This document shows, in pieces, positions 11,228 to 23,041 of a stretch of 64,000 bases of DNA; the first letter of the stretch is position 1, and each line of letters begins with the position of its first letter. The position numbers and the translations under genes are program-made. The notes under the pieces are model-generated. The model searched no databases and was not told the DNA's origin. It worked only from the letters and a program-made list of their open reading frames with translations. Location: assembly GCA_019633425.1 (NCBI GenBank), contig WSUB01000041.1, forward strand, positions 1 to 64,000, given 5' to 3'. Source of the stretch: Tulasnella sp. 424 (taxonomy: Eukaryota; Basidiomycota; Agaricomycetes; Cantharellales; Tulasnellaceae).

Positions 11228-12095
11228 ATGCCTTTAGAATCCCTCAACCGAATTATTCTAGATCCAGCATACGCGGACTACTTGGCGATCCTCAAAGGAG
11301 CTCGGAATGGTCTCGTCTATGGTGCCAAAGTGCGCTTCCCGCATGCTCTGGTCATGGCGGTCCTCTTTGGAAGGGGAAGGTAACGTACCAATGCATACCT
11401 GGCCCTTGGGATTTGCATGTTCATGTCGTCCACTCCTAGTTGGACGAACCGGATCAAAAACATACTACGGGCCACGAAGACGCATGCTTTGAATTTGGCC
11501 AAGTTCGTTACGATATACAAGACTTTACTATTGGTTCAGCGGAAGGCCAGCAGGGGAAAGACTAGAAAGGCAGATACGTTTATTGCTGGTACGTTTGCCT
11601 GCTCCACTCCTGCACGTCGTCGACTGACCGTCCCACCCCACAGGTTTGATCGGGGGTTATATTGTATTTGGGGAGCGAAATGCCATCAACGAGCAGGTGC
11701 GTTTTACCAAAAAAAAAAACATCTCGTCCATGTGGTTAACGTCATGGTACTTTGAACTCAGATCGTGTTGTACATTATCTCGCGAGTGGTGGCATCTTTC
11801 ATCCCCAGAGATGTACCACCGTCGGCTCACCCATATCCTGAACGGGATGCTGTAAAACCACTACCCCCCAACGCTCGAATCTTTTCGTTCTTTGCGGCCG
11901 TTTCCTGGGGTGCGGTGATGTATTTATTCAAAGAGAGGGGAGAGACGATCCAGCCGGGATTGTTCAACTCGATGACGGTGAGATTTTCGGCGATGAAAGA
12001 GATATATTAAGGTCTGACGATTGGAATTGCAGTATATCTACAACGATTCTAATTATTGGGAGGACCTCCGGACTCTCATCTGGCACAACAAATAG
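11228..12095 (+). CDS. PXMP4: Peroxisomal membrane protein 4 (PXMP4/PMP24) homologue
   Basis: This is a small multi-span protein of the Tim17/PMP24 superfamily expected in the peroxisomal membrane; its biochemical role is not settled. Five exons read well. The first starts MPLESLNRIILDPAYADY and has the family signature KGARNGLVYGAKVRFPHALV. Then come NILRATKTHALNLAKFVTIYK, LIGGYIVFGERNAINEQI and VLYIISRVVASF. FAAVSWGAVMYLFK and YIYNDSNYWEDL close the protein before the TAG at 12093-12095. Introns are near 11380-11439, 11591-11643, 11698-11760 and 11979-12032, all GT..AG. Downstream it converges on the EngB gene with 47 bases between stops. Confidence 0.88.
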
Positions 12096-12142
12096 ATTAG
12101 GGCTTGGTGCGGGTTGCGCTGGCAGAGGCATGGGTTTTTGCA

Positions 12143-13301
12143 CTAAACCAACGCTCCGGCCTCTACAATACATTCTCGTAACTCGTTTATACCCATTTTA
12201 CTCTCGCCTCCTGGGGTTGGTATCTTGGTTGAAGTGAGGATGAGGTCAGGCATGCAGGTTGGGGCAATGCTGTGGACCTCGGATTGGATGCTGTGCAACA
12301 AGTCCGGAGGGGCGTCTTTCCTTTTGACGACCTCGTCAAGTTTTGTGAGTACGATTTGGTACGAGAAAGGGAAGACCCTGGAGGAAAGATCAGCGGTCGA
12401 CGTGAGGGCAAGAGAGTGGAGGTCTTGGAGCATGAGTTTGTCGGATTCTTTAAGTCCATGGGATGCATTTATGAGGACGAACATGCGGCGGAGTCTAATG
12501 AGAAGGGATATGCCAAAATTAAGAATAAAATCCCGTGAAATGGGGGAAATGAGGAACTCACGTTGCGCGGTGTGTGGCATAAGTCATGAATAGTTGGCCC
12601 CATTCTGGTCGACCCCTGTTTCCGTAACCTAGTGGAATGAGGTGAATATATTGTGCGAGTGCACGGTGTATTGGATTTACCTGGACCATCGACGAGATAA
12701 AATTTTGGGTCGAGGTGGTTTGATTGGTAAAAGTTGAGTGTTTTGGTCGCTCCCTAGTCAGTATGGCATGAGTAGCGAAACTGAGGAGAAGGCGTAGTGG
12801 ACTGACTGGTTTTGAGCTGCTCCTGACCAAGTTTTTGGTGCAGAGGAGTTCGTTGATGAGGGACCTGAAACGACCGTGAGCGATGTGATAGGACTCTTTG
12901 TAGAAGCTACTTACGATTTGCCTACATTTGCACGACCTATAGTAATGGACTTGTCAACGACGAGGTCCTGGTTGTCATGCGATTCATTCACCTGCGAATA
13001 GAAACTGGGAGACGATGGGTGAGGATGGGTTGGTCGACTAGGCCTGAGGATGAGGCGGACTAACCTCTGGTAAGTTCTTGAAAGGATATTGTTTTATAGC
13101 ATCGTAGTTGTTGAACTGAGCTATGGCAGTTGGATGAGAGCGGAAGAGATCTTTGACAAGCTGAGCCCGAAGGACGTTGCTTGAGAGAGACATGGAGTGT
13201 GGGAAATATGCGCCACAGGGAGCACGTGGTTTGGTTCGGTGAAATGGATCGGGCACCTTTAACGAGCCGGATGGAAACAAGAACAACGCATTTAGGGACA
13301 T
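12143..13301 (-). CDS. EngB/YihA-type GTPase, probably mitochondrial
   Basis: Bacterial EngB is needed for large ribosomal subunit assembly; fungal homologues are usually expected to act in the mitochondrion. All five GTPase motifs are visible once introns are removed. G1 is GRANVGKS (about 12930), split by an intron just before SLINELL. G2 is SSKPGATKTLNF, G3 is VDGPGYGNRGRPEWGQL, G4 is TKLDE and G5 is TSTK. The C-terminus ends LRECIVEAGALV at the TAG at 12143-12145. The start is uncertain: I chose the ATG at 13299-13301, which begins a basic, acid-poor leader. An open minus-strand stretch continues upstream to about 13617 and may hold a longer N-terminus joined by splicing. The assignment of family is firm, the first exon is not. 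Confidence 0.82.
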
Positions 13302-14625
13302 GTGATCTGGGAGTGGCGCCTAATTGTTGTCTAAACGACGTGAAACTGATCATGTCAGAAGCCAAAAAAAGACCGGGGACTTCCGAGGACGAGTGTTGCC
13401 GAATGGAAAACAAGTGACCGCCTTGGTGTCTTTCGTAATCACGCATAGACTTTGAAAGAAAAGAAGAAACGTGTTGGGAATCGGTCAACGGACCGAGGAC
13501 AACTGGAGCGGTAGCTAGCTGTGGCACGAGGTCTGACCACTTGCGAAGGACGACGTCTTTATGTGCCGAGAGAAGGAGCGAGCTGCGAGCGCAAGTGGAT
13601 GACAATGAGGAGAGCACCCACTTGCACTGCGGGCTGGAGCCAAGTACTCGGGTCCAGCGTCAAAAACGTAGAGAGGGATGAGGCGCGTGTGATAGACGTG
13701 GTAGAATACTAGTGAGGATGAGTACAGTACATAAGAAGACACGAGCGTCATATTGCGCGTAACAAGACGTGGCTGGGGGCATCGAGATAACCAAGAAGAA
13801 GGAAGTCGTGTCAGGATTGTTATCACCATCAGTCTCCCCGGGTGAGAATGTGAATCCCAACCCTCTTCCCCTCAGCAGATATAGAGTAAATTAGAGGGGG
13901 GGGGGGCGAGGATCCGAAGCGAGAGGGCGAGAACCAGGATAAAATTGCACTCTCATCCGGTGAAGGACTCAGGGCTCTCTCATGCCTTCCCAACACCGAA
14001 ACAAATCCATCCCTTCGCTCCTCGAATGATCGCTGTACCGTGGCCGCCGATGCTCGTGAAGGGGACAGCGAGAGAGTGACGGGACGTGTCAAACGACGGG
14101 AGAGGGGGGCTGCGATGCGGGTGAATCCTTATTTTGACTGAGACCAAGTGTTTTTTTTTCGTACGGTACCATTCCATCGGGTCGTTCCATCCCCACTCAC
14201 ACTCAAATCGTCTCGTATCCAGAATGCCACACTCGAGGCTTTTTACGGTTTACCAGTCGCCCCATTCCTCGTCGTCGATGGCTTGGGATACGGTGAGGGT
14301 ATGAGGAGAGGGAGAAGGGAGAGTCGAGCGAGCGAGAGAGAGGAGAGATCGAGATCTGGCGTAGTTAGTTGGGCGGTGACATTCAGGGACCCTGTAATCG
14401 AAAAAAGGAATAGCTTCCATCCCACTCACAACACTCATCCACCATCTCCTCTCCTTCAAACCTTTTTCCCTTCTCTCCCCCCCCCCACCTCCCTTTCCCC
14501 TCCTCCTTCTCCGTCAACCACCACCACCACTACATCCTCCTCCCTCCAGTAGCCAACACTCAACGATCATCCAAATCCACCCCATCCCCTCGCCCTCAGT
14601 CTGGATTGCAACGTCACTCGACCCC
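13302..14625. promoter_or_regulatory. Upstream region of EngB (-) and RXT3 (+), with homopolymer tracts
   Basis: This stretch contains the uncertain 5' end of the EngB gene (about 13302-13617) and about 1 kb with no convincing gene. It carries long G and C runs near 13893-13903 (G on the plus strand) and about 14479-14488 (C on the plus strand) and pyrimidine-rich DNA leading to RXT3, typical of a fungal promoter and 5' untranslated region. Confidence 0.5.
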
Positions 14626-17600
14626 ATGAACGTCGCCAAACTACTCTCCTCAGACTCAACCCCACGACAACCCCAACGGGATCAGCAGCAGCAGCAGTCG
14701 CCTCAGCAATCGTTGCAGTCTCAGTCGATGCAACAACAGCAGCCGCCGCCCGCTTCCCAACCTCTACCACCCCCCTCCGACCCTCCGCCACCTCCAAACC
14801 ATCAGCCCCATCCATCTTATCCTCATCCGCCTCAACCTCAACCTTCTCCTTATCCACAATACCAGCCTTTTGATCACCAGCAGCATCAATCGCTACCTCC
14901 TCCAGGTTCGTATCCTGCGGTCGGAGCACCTCAGCCGCGTGCACCGTATCCGGGCGAAGCACACCGACGTTCCCCTCCTCCTGCCTCTTACCACCCATCC
15001 GCCGGACCACCTCCACCCCCTCCTCCTCCTCCTCCTCCTTCCTCCTCCGGATACTACCCTTCCCATCACCAAGATCCATACCAACACTCGCCCTACGATC
15101 CTCATCGGCCTCCCCCGTCATCCGGCGCACGTCACCTCGCTCCTCACGCTCAGGATGCTTCCCCTCCAAATCCTCTTCCTCCGGCGATCGGCACAGCAAC
15201 AACAGGTGGCCCCCCGCCACATTCATCTTCCGCCCAACCCTCCAATAATAATTTCCAACAACAACCTCCTCCGAACTCCAGCGCGTATCCTCCCCAAGGC
15301 CCATTGCCATCACAACAACCTTTGCCACCGAGACCCTCCACTCATGGCCAGATGGCAACCTCTTCTACTTCAGGGCACAAGCCACGGCGTTCCTTTGAAA
15401 AGGCCATCCCCTCGGCGACTTCCACTTTCCCACAGTCATCCTCCTCTGACGTAGTGGACGCGAAGCCCCCGCACTCGTCCCCGGCCGCCCACTCCCCTTC
15501 CAGGAGAGACGCCCCCCAACGCAGGAGTCACGATGAAAGAGGACGGATGGACCCACCCCTCGATCCAAATGCAAAGGATCTCCAGAATCGCCCTCCAACC
15601 GCTCTAGGCGTCCGAGCACCACCCACCACCGCCAACCAGATCGTCCATCCTCACCGTCCGCCTTCTGCCTTTGGAAATCAACGCCCGTATCCTCCTCAAG
15701 GTCCCCCCTATGGCCCACCTCAACCCCAAGGCTCCTACGGCCCACCGCCCCCATCAGGCTACGGTCCGCCACAGTCTTACGGACCTCCCCCAGGATATGG
15801 CCCCCCGATTCATCCTCAGCATCCTTCATACGGCCCTCCCCCACCACAGTCCCACTATCCCAATCCTCCTCAGCATGGTCCTCCTCCACCGTCTCAACAG
15901 TATATGGGTCCTCCACATCCATCCCAACAACCTCTCCCACCAACCCCCAACTCCGGCCACCATCACCACGTTCATCACCATCATCATCACCATTCTCATG
16001 GACAGCAACCTGCTTATGGCGGCCACCATCATCACGTTCGACGTTCTCCGAACGAACCCGTCCAACCAGCAAGAGGTTACTCCCGGGACGACTCTTCCAG
16101 GGCACCCCAGTATGCGTCTGCCCAACAAATCCAGCAGCAGTCCATGCCGCCGCCACCACCATCGGGACAAGGTCATCATCACCACATTCCTCCGCATCAA
16201 TATCCTCCTCCGCCCCAAGCCCATCCGCCCCCGGGGTATCCCATGTCCCATCCCCTGCCCCCTCCGCAGACCATCCCGCCTCATCACCAACCTCAAAATC
16301 AACTCCCTCCCTTGCCATCCACTCAGCCAACCGGACCTCCTCCTGTCGCCCAGATTCCTCCACCTGGACCCACTCAGCAGCAACTCCAGACTTCGGCAAA
16401 CATCATTGCCGCATTTGCGGCTGCCCTAAAGCCCGAACAAGTCAACAAGCTACCGCACCTGGGGACATTTGTCTATCCCAATTTGCCCCTTCCCATCGGA
16501 AAGGGCGTTACAGGCAGCGAAGGCGAGCTGCTTCTCGAGCCCAAGGTCCATAAGGAGCGTCCTAGCGATCAAGTCATATTCAAGTCCGAATCTCTTCAGA
16601 ACGCGGACAATGGCGCTGAAGAGCCAGTGGTCGCTGGTGTGGATGTCCTTGCAACTGCGCCGTTTTTCACCATGACCGTCCTGATGGCCAGTGGGCACTT
16701 GCTTACCCCCCAAACCGTCCCCGGCCGACTCGACGGCGCGTTCAAGCTTTGGGGCAGTCAGTCTGTACGTCCCCACATCACCGCGGCTTCTTTCCCATCA
16801 CTGACATGATTTACACAGTATGGCGGCTACACCGACGACTCTGATCTGCGCCTCGTCCTGCTTCATTCTGGGCTCTGCACTCTCGATGACATGACCAAAG
16901 CCAAGAATGAGAACAAGGATCTCAAGGTTCGCATGAGGGTTGGGCGGTATCCTCGCGGTCGTTACATCGGTGGCCCCGCCGAGGTGCCCTCGGGCCCCCC
17001 ACCGAAAAAACGCACCAAGCACGATAGTCCCGAGGTCAAGATCAAGAGCTACGCGTGGGGGAATTCCCATGAAGGAGGCAGTCTTGAGGTGCTAAGCGTG
17101 GATGTCATCAAGGTACATGGTCCTCCTTTTCCGGTGTCTTGAAAAAAGCTGACTTCTGGACCCATTCAGCGCGGTGCCGCCCATTCAAAGCACGCTCCTA
17201 ATCGCAAGGCCCGCATGGCACAATACGCCAGGCAACGCGCCAGACTGAATATGGCCCCAGCGCCTAGCTCTCGGCAATCGACTCGTTCACCTCCCACCTC
17301 TTTTGAACGGACCGACCTTCTCGCCGCATCTCCACTTTCGGACTCATACACGATGATCGATGACAGATCAACCGCTTCTGGTGCAACGGTGCTCGACGAT
17401 GACTTACGAAGAGAGGCAATGGAGGTGGGCAAGTGGAGCGTCGTCTTTTCTTGGGGCTCCAAAGAAGGCGGCGCCAACGCCGGCTTCGTGTACGACCCTG
17501 CAGCGCTGCGAGAAGCGATGTTTGAACCAGGGCCATTGCAAGAGTCTAGGAAGCGGCCAAGAGCTGAAGAGTATGATGTCGCCTCGTCGCACAGCTTCGT

Positions 17601-18038
17601 GTTGGAAAACAATGACGAGAGGTGAGTACTTTTTTTTTCTCGACCCCTCGATTTTCCCCCGTTGACGAACCTTGTTTCTGCAGATACCTTGTATTGCCGC
17701 TGAAGAACGAGCACGATGGTCCGCGATCGTACCAGGTCTTTGCGCAGCCAATCAAGTCTACCACCCCACTTGCAGCAGCTGATCCACTCGTGAAGGAAGT
17801 GACAGAGAAGAGCGTCGAGTTTGACAAGACCGGCGTGTCTCTTTGGTTCGGCCAACCCGAACAAGTCGAGCCGTCTGCAGCGATGGACGACAGTCCGCAA
17901 AGAAGCGGCTTCTATTGTCGTATCAAGCGATGGCGGTTCGCGACTCCGGGGGAAGCCGCCGCCTTTATCGCCGATCCCACACCCATGCCAGCCGCAAGTT
18001 CAGAATTGCCCCTACCAGTGGACGTTCCCGCATCATAG
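14626..18038 (+). CDS. RXT3: Rxt3-domain subunit of the Rpd3L histone deacetylase complex
   Basis: Rxt3 is a subunit of the large Rpd3/Sin3 histone deacetylase complex and acts in transcriptional repression. The start MNVAKLLSSDS at 14626 opens a first exon of over 2.1 kb. Its first 580 or so residues are extreme low complexity: Pro/Gln-rich, repeated GPP/YGPP units near 15700-15860 and His-rich runs at about 15958-16040. The conserved part begins near 16400. It includes GAFKLWGSQS joined after an intron (16762-16818) to YGGYTDDSDLRLVLLHSG, the hallmark of the Rxt3 domain. KSYAWGNSHEGG, KWSVVFSWGSKEGGA, YLVLPLKNEHDGP and FYCRIKRWRF follow. Further introns are near 17113-17169 and 17622-17682. 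The stop is the TAG at 18036-18038. The domain assignment is strong. The long antisense frames opposite the low-complexity exon are composition artefacts. Confidence 0.9.
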
Positions 18039-18448
18039 TCGGACTTTGCTGGACAAAGCGTCACATGAAGATAATAATAGCTCCCCCTTTTTTTTCCTAT
18101 TCCTTATAAACCAAAGTCTCTATTTTCTTGTCCTTTCCCCCTTGAGGAGTGTATGTAGACCATGTAATCGCAGTATTGTACATAACCAATAGTCCCTTCT
18201 CTTCTGTGAAATATTAGATAAAGTGGTAGCTCCTTGTTTGTTTATCGACGCGCCGTTTACTCTCAGTCTAACAAGCAACGCGCCTTCACCACCTCGTCTT
18301 GAAAGCTTACACGATTTTGGATATCTCGGAATCGCGATGCAAGTGTCACCCAGTCAGAAAGAAAATGTTCCTCTTGAGCGGTACGCGTTCTGCATTCGCT
18401 CTCACTTGCGCGTCTTACCGACCGCGCCCTTTCGCTAGTAAACGCACC
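18039..18448. promoter_or_regulatory. RXT3 3' flank and POL3 upstream region
   Basis: This holds the T-rich 3' flank of RXT3 and the POL3 promoter. From 18365 an ATG is open in frame with POL3 for 28 codons before the start I chose, with a basic, Ser/Arg/Ala-rich composition resembling a mitochondrial presequence. Confidence 0.5.
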
Positions 18449-21400
18449 ATGGTCAACGAGGAACCTCTAGCCAAGAAACGCAAACTCGATGGAAAAAACG
18501 GCACCCAGCCTTCCTTTGCTGACACTCTGGAACGTCTGAATAGCGAAAACCTCCAGTCTTGTTAGTCGTTCCAGCAATTCGCGTTCCTGGAACCCACTCA
18601 AGCCTTTCCCTGTCGTAGCGATTGAACAGCCGCAGTGGGGTCGACCCTCGCTTTCACCTCTAGATTCTTCAAAGGACAAAATAGGTTAGCGAGGTTTTAT
18701 CTCTCTGCGGTCTTCGCACTAACACACTGGGCAGTGTTCCAGCAAGTTGACATTGAAGACACCGGGGCATTCGAAAAGCCTTCAATTCGAATGTATGGCG
18801 TTACCGAGGTGAGTTGCTCTCAAACGCACCCCTTTGAGCCTACCTTCACTCTGCTCGTCTTTCAGGAAGGTCACAGCGTCCTAGCGCATGTCTCGGACTT
18901 CCTTCCCTACTTCTACATTGCAATGCCTCGTGGGTTTGTAGAGCAGGATCGCGAACCTCTCAAGGCAAAGCTCGATGTAAGATATTAGTTAGGCCCACCC
19001 CAAACCTCGGCTGACATCAAAATAGGAAATGACCGAAGGCGGACGGCAGGGTATATACAGCATCAAGGCGATCAAGAAGCGAAGCCTGTGGGGATACAAA
19101 GGCGACGACACGGTCATGTTTCTAAAAATCGTCTTTGCCGACCAAAAGTCCTTGACCAAGATACGAGATAAGCGTTCCTTTCATTAACATCCGTCAACGA
19201 CACGCTTATACTTCCTGCTTCTTTTACGCGTTTTTGAGCGGGGGGAATGCGAATTCAAGGACCTGTTTCCAGGGCCGATCCAGACGTACGAGAGCAACAT
19301 CGCCTATACTTTGAGATTCATGGTCGACTGCAAGGTAGATAATTCTTTACCTTTCATGGCACCGGCTCGATTCTAATTTGCCGCCAAGGTTGTCGGCATG
19401 AACTGGATCGAGGTCCCCCCCGGCAAGTACACATTGCGGCCCAAAAAGTCGTCAAACTGTCAGATCGAGATCGACGTTCGGTTAGTCCTTCTGCGAGCAA
19501 AACTTCACCAGTCAGCTCATGATCCTCGTCCGCAGCTACGATGCATTCATCTCCCATGAACCTGAAGGCGAATGGTCCAAGATGGCTCCGCTAAGGATCC
19601 TAAGCTTTGATATTGAGTGCGCTGGCCGCAAGGGGATCTTCCCTGAGGCTCAGGTTGATCCAGTAATCCAAATTGCCAACATGGTCACTCGCCAAGGTAG
19701 CTAGGGGGCCGAAATCCCGTTCGCTTCGATTTTCTAACTCGTTCTTATGCAGGGGAGACTACACCGTTCATTCGCAATGTCTTCGCGCTGAATGATTGCG
19801 CCGATATCGTCGGTTCTCAAGTTCTCTCATTTAAAAAGGAAGGCGACCTATTAATCCGATGGAGAGATTTTGTGGAAGAAGTCGACCCTGACGTCGTGAT
19901 TGGTTATAATATTTCCAATTTCGACTTGCCATACCTTATGGATCGTGCTGCAGCTCTTAAAGTTCAGGATCGATTCGCCTACCTCGGACGGCTGAAAAGT
20001 GAGCTGCCACCAAGCAGGCCACCTTGTACACGCGGCTAACCCACCTATCCCTTCTAGATGTGAAAGCCAGGGTCAAAGACACCCACTTCAACTCGAAAGC
20101 TTATGGACAGAGGAATTCGAAGGAGACAGTACTCGACGGCCGACTTCAACTCGACATGCTTCAAGTCATGCAACGCGATTATAAGCTCAGAAGTTACTCT
20201 TTGAATGCCGTATGCGCCGAGTTCCTTGGAGAGCAGAAGGAGGACGTCCATCATTCTGTCATTACCGAACTCCAGAACGGCACGAGGGAGTCTCGTCGCC
20301 GGTTAGCTATCTACTGTCTCAAGGTATGAGGCGACCTTTTGACATAACGGCTATTCCCTACTCACATATCTTTTGGCAGGATGCGTACTTGCCACAACGC
20401 TTGATGGATAAGCTAATGTGCTTGGTCAATTATACTGAAATGGCTCGCGTTACTGGCGTCCCCTTCAATTATTTGCTGTCAAAAGGCCAGCAGATCAAAG
20501 TTATATCCCAATTGTTCCGAAAGGCAAACGAACAAGACTACATCGTTCCCGCTATGCACTCTGAAGGTATAGTCAGCATCGTTTGCGAGAGATAAAGTGA
20601 CGGTTGACCATGACATGGTGCAACAGGTAGCGATGAACAATATGAAGGGGCCACCGTCATTGAGCCAAAGCGAGGGTACTATCCGATGCCAATTGCAACC
20701 CTTGACTTTAGCTCGCTGTACCCCTCAATCATGATGGCCCATAACCTGTGTTACACTACACTTCTCGACAAGGCCACGATTGATCGCTTGCAGCTCGTTG
20801 AGCAAGTCGATTATGTGCGAACCCCGAACAACGGTTTGTGTTTCTCAAACGCAGGTGTTTATTACATGCTGACCCGTTTACCCCAGACTTTTTTGCGACT
20901 ACCAACCGAAGAAAAGGACTATTGCCGACAATCTTGGAAGATTTGATTACCGCCCGCAAAAGAGCGAAAGCGGACCTGAAAAAAGAAAAGGATCCATTTA
21001 AGCGAGCGGTCTTGGACGGCCGTCAGTTGGCTCTGAAGGTAGACGTCGCCTTTAAAGTTTACATACGAGTGCTGACCGTGGTTCAGATCAGCGCAAACTC
21101 CGTATACGGCTTTACTGGAGCAACTATTGGCAAGCTGCCTTGTCTTGCTATCTCGTCGAGTACCACCGCATATGGCCGTCAGATGATTGAAGCTACGAAA
21201 GAGGCATGTCGTGGTCCCTTAGTATGAAACCTTTGTCCTGACAACCAGGCCTGTTATAGAAAGTGGAAGCGGAATACTCGATCAAAAACGGACGCGAACA
21301 CGACGCGGAGGTTATTTACGGCGACACCGATTCAGTCATGGTGAAGTTCGGGTGCTCGGATCTTGATACAGCTATGGCGTTGGGTAAAATAACGTTCAGT

Positions 21401-22957
21401 CTGCTCGTCGCCACTCGGGTCCCTGACTACCTGCAATCTGCAATCTTAGGGAGTGAGGCTGCTGCCTTCGTCACTGGATTCTTCAAGCACCCTATCAAAC
21501 TGGAATTCGAAAAGGTCTATTTTCCTTATCTTCTGATCAATAAAAAACGATATGCGGGTTTGTACTGGACGAAACCTGACAAATGGGATAAGATGGACAC
21601 AAAGGGTATCGAGGTAGGCATCCTTGTGCCCCTTCCCCCCTACATTTTCTGACCCCCACTCGACACTTCCAGACTGTTCGCAGAGACAATTGCCGCCTTG
21701 TCTCTACGGTGATCGAGACGTGCCTCCATAAAATGTTGATCGACCGCAATGCAGAAGCCGCCATCGAGTACGTATCCTTTAGCCGATTGTCTTATGTCAA
21801 CCAACCTTGGCCTCTAGGTATGCGCAACGTACTATAGCACAACTCTTGCAGGGCAAGATCGACATGTCACAGCTTGTCATTACCAAGGCTCTGGCGAAGG
21901 AAGGTCAGTGGTTGTCCTTGTTCCCTCTCGCTCGTATCATTGAATACTTATAGAAATTGACACTCATTCCTCGCTACAGACTATGCTGGAAAGCAAGCAC
22001 ATGTTGAACTTGCAGCGAGAATGAAAGAACGTGATGCTGGTCAGTCATTTCCCGAGTACCTCAGAGCACGCAGAGGATTTCTTAACTTCGTGCATCAGGC
22101 TCTGCCCCTGCGCTTGGCGATCGTGTCGCCTACGTCATCGTACAAGGCTCGAAAGGTCCGCTGACCTAAACGCTTCTTACGCTGGCTGAGTATCTAACGC
22201 TCACCTATCGGCAGATGACAAAGCGTACGAAAAGTCGGAAGATCCAATATATGTCCTTGAGAACAACATCCCGATCGATACCAAATACTACCTCGAGAAT
22301 CAGCTCAGCAAGCCTTTACTGAGGATCTTTGAGCCGGTCATGGGGAGCCGTGCTAATTCCCTTCGTAGGTTGATACGGCGAACTCGCTTAGTCACCTACT
22401 AATGACGTTGTCTACCGCAGTCGCCGGCGAACATACCAGAACCATTAAAAAGGATACGCCAAAAACGGGCTTAATGAAGTTTGCTAAAAAGCTGCCTACA
22501 TGCCTGGGGTGTAAGACAGAACTTCGGGGGAAATGGCAAAGTGAGCCCACTGTCCAATGTGCCAATACTTTAACCGACGTGGTTACCCTCAGACAGCGCA
22601 GCATGCATCAATTGCAAGCCCAGGTTGGGCGCATTATACCAGGAACATGTGCGTTTTATCCTGAGGTATCCGATAACCAGAGCTCAGACTTGCGTTCTCT
22701 CTAGATCAACAATGCCTCGGCCCTTCAAGTGGCTTTCGCAAGATTGTGGACACAGTGTCAACGGTGCCAAGGCTCGTTGCACCAGGTATCACACTTTCCG
22801 GATGCCTGACAATCGCAACAATACTGATTTAAAAGTGTTATAGGACGTCTTGTGCACGTCCAAGGACTGTCCTATATTCTACCGTCGCAAGAAAGCTCAA
22901 AAAGACGTTGCCGAAGCTAATCTCATACTCGAACGTTTCAATACAACAGATTGGTAG
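18449..22957 (+). CDS. POL3: DNA polymerase delta catalytic subunit
   Basis: This is the main lagging-strand replicative polymerase with 3'-5' proofreading. The start [15 protein letters not shown] at 18449 carries a nuclear-localisation-like KKRK. About 20 short introns interrupt it. The exonuclease motifs are intact: FDIECAG (about 19609), [11 protein letters not shown] (about 19902) and CLKDAYLP split by an intron near 20325-20380. The B-family polymerase motifs are intact too: [10 protein letters not shown] (about 20705), [12 protein letters not shown] (about 21090) and YGDTDSVMV (about 21320). At the C-terminus I read both cysteine modules: the zinc-type CLGC...CINC pair near 22500-22620 and the second, 4Fe-4S-binding, CQRC...CTSKDC module near 22755-22880. 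The protein ends ERFNTTDW before the TAG at 22955-22957. No key residue appears missing. A longer in-frame start at 18365 is possible. Confidence 0.95.
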
Positions 22958-23041
22958 CGGAAGGCAGGCAGAACGTGGTTTATTTATGTATCACTATAAA
23001 CTTTGCGCAGAATGGAATCGTTGTACAGAAGAGGAGCCCGA

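Noticed and set aside
14567..16399. Long minus-strand open frames (263, 344 and 185 codons) opposite RXT3
   Set aside because: They mirror the Pro/Gln/His repeat exon on the other strand, with Gly/Glu/Trp-rich composition produced by codon bias. There is no domain or intron signal of their own.
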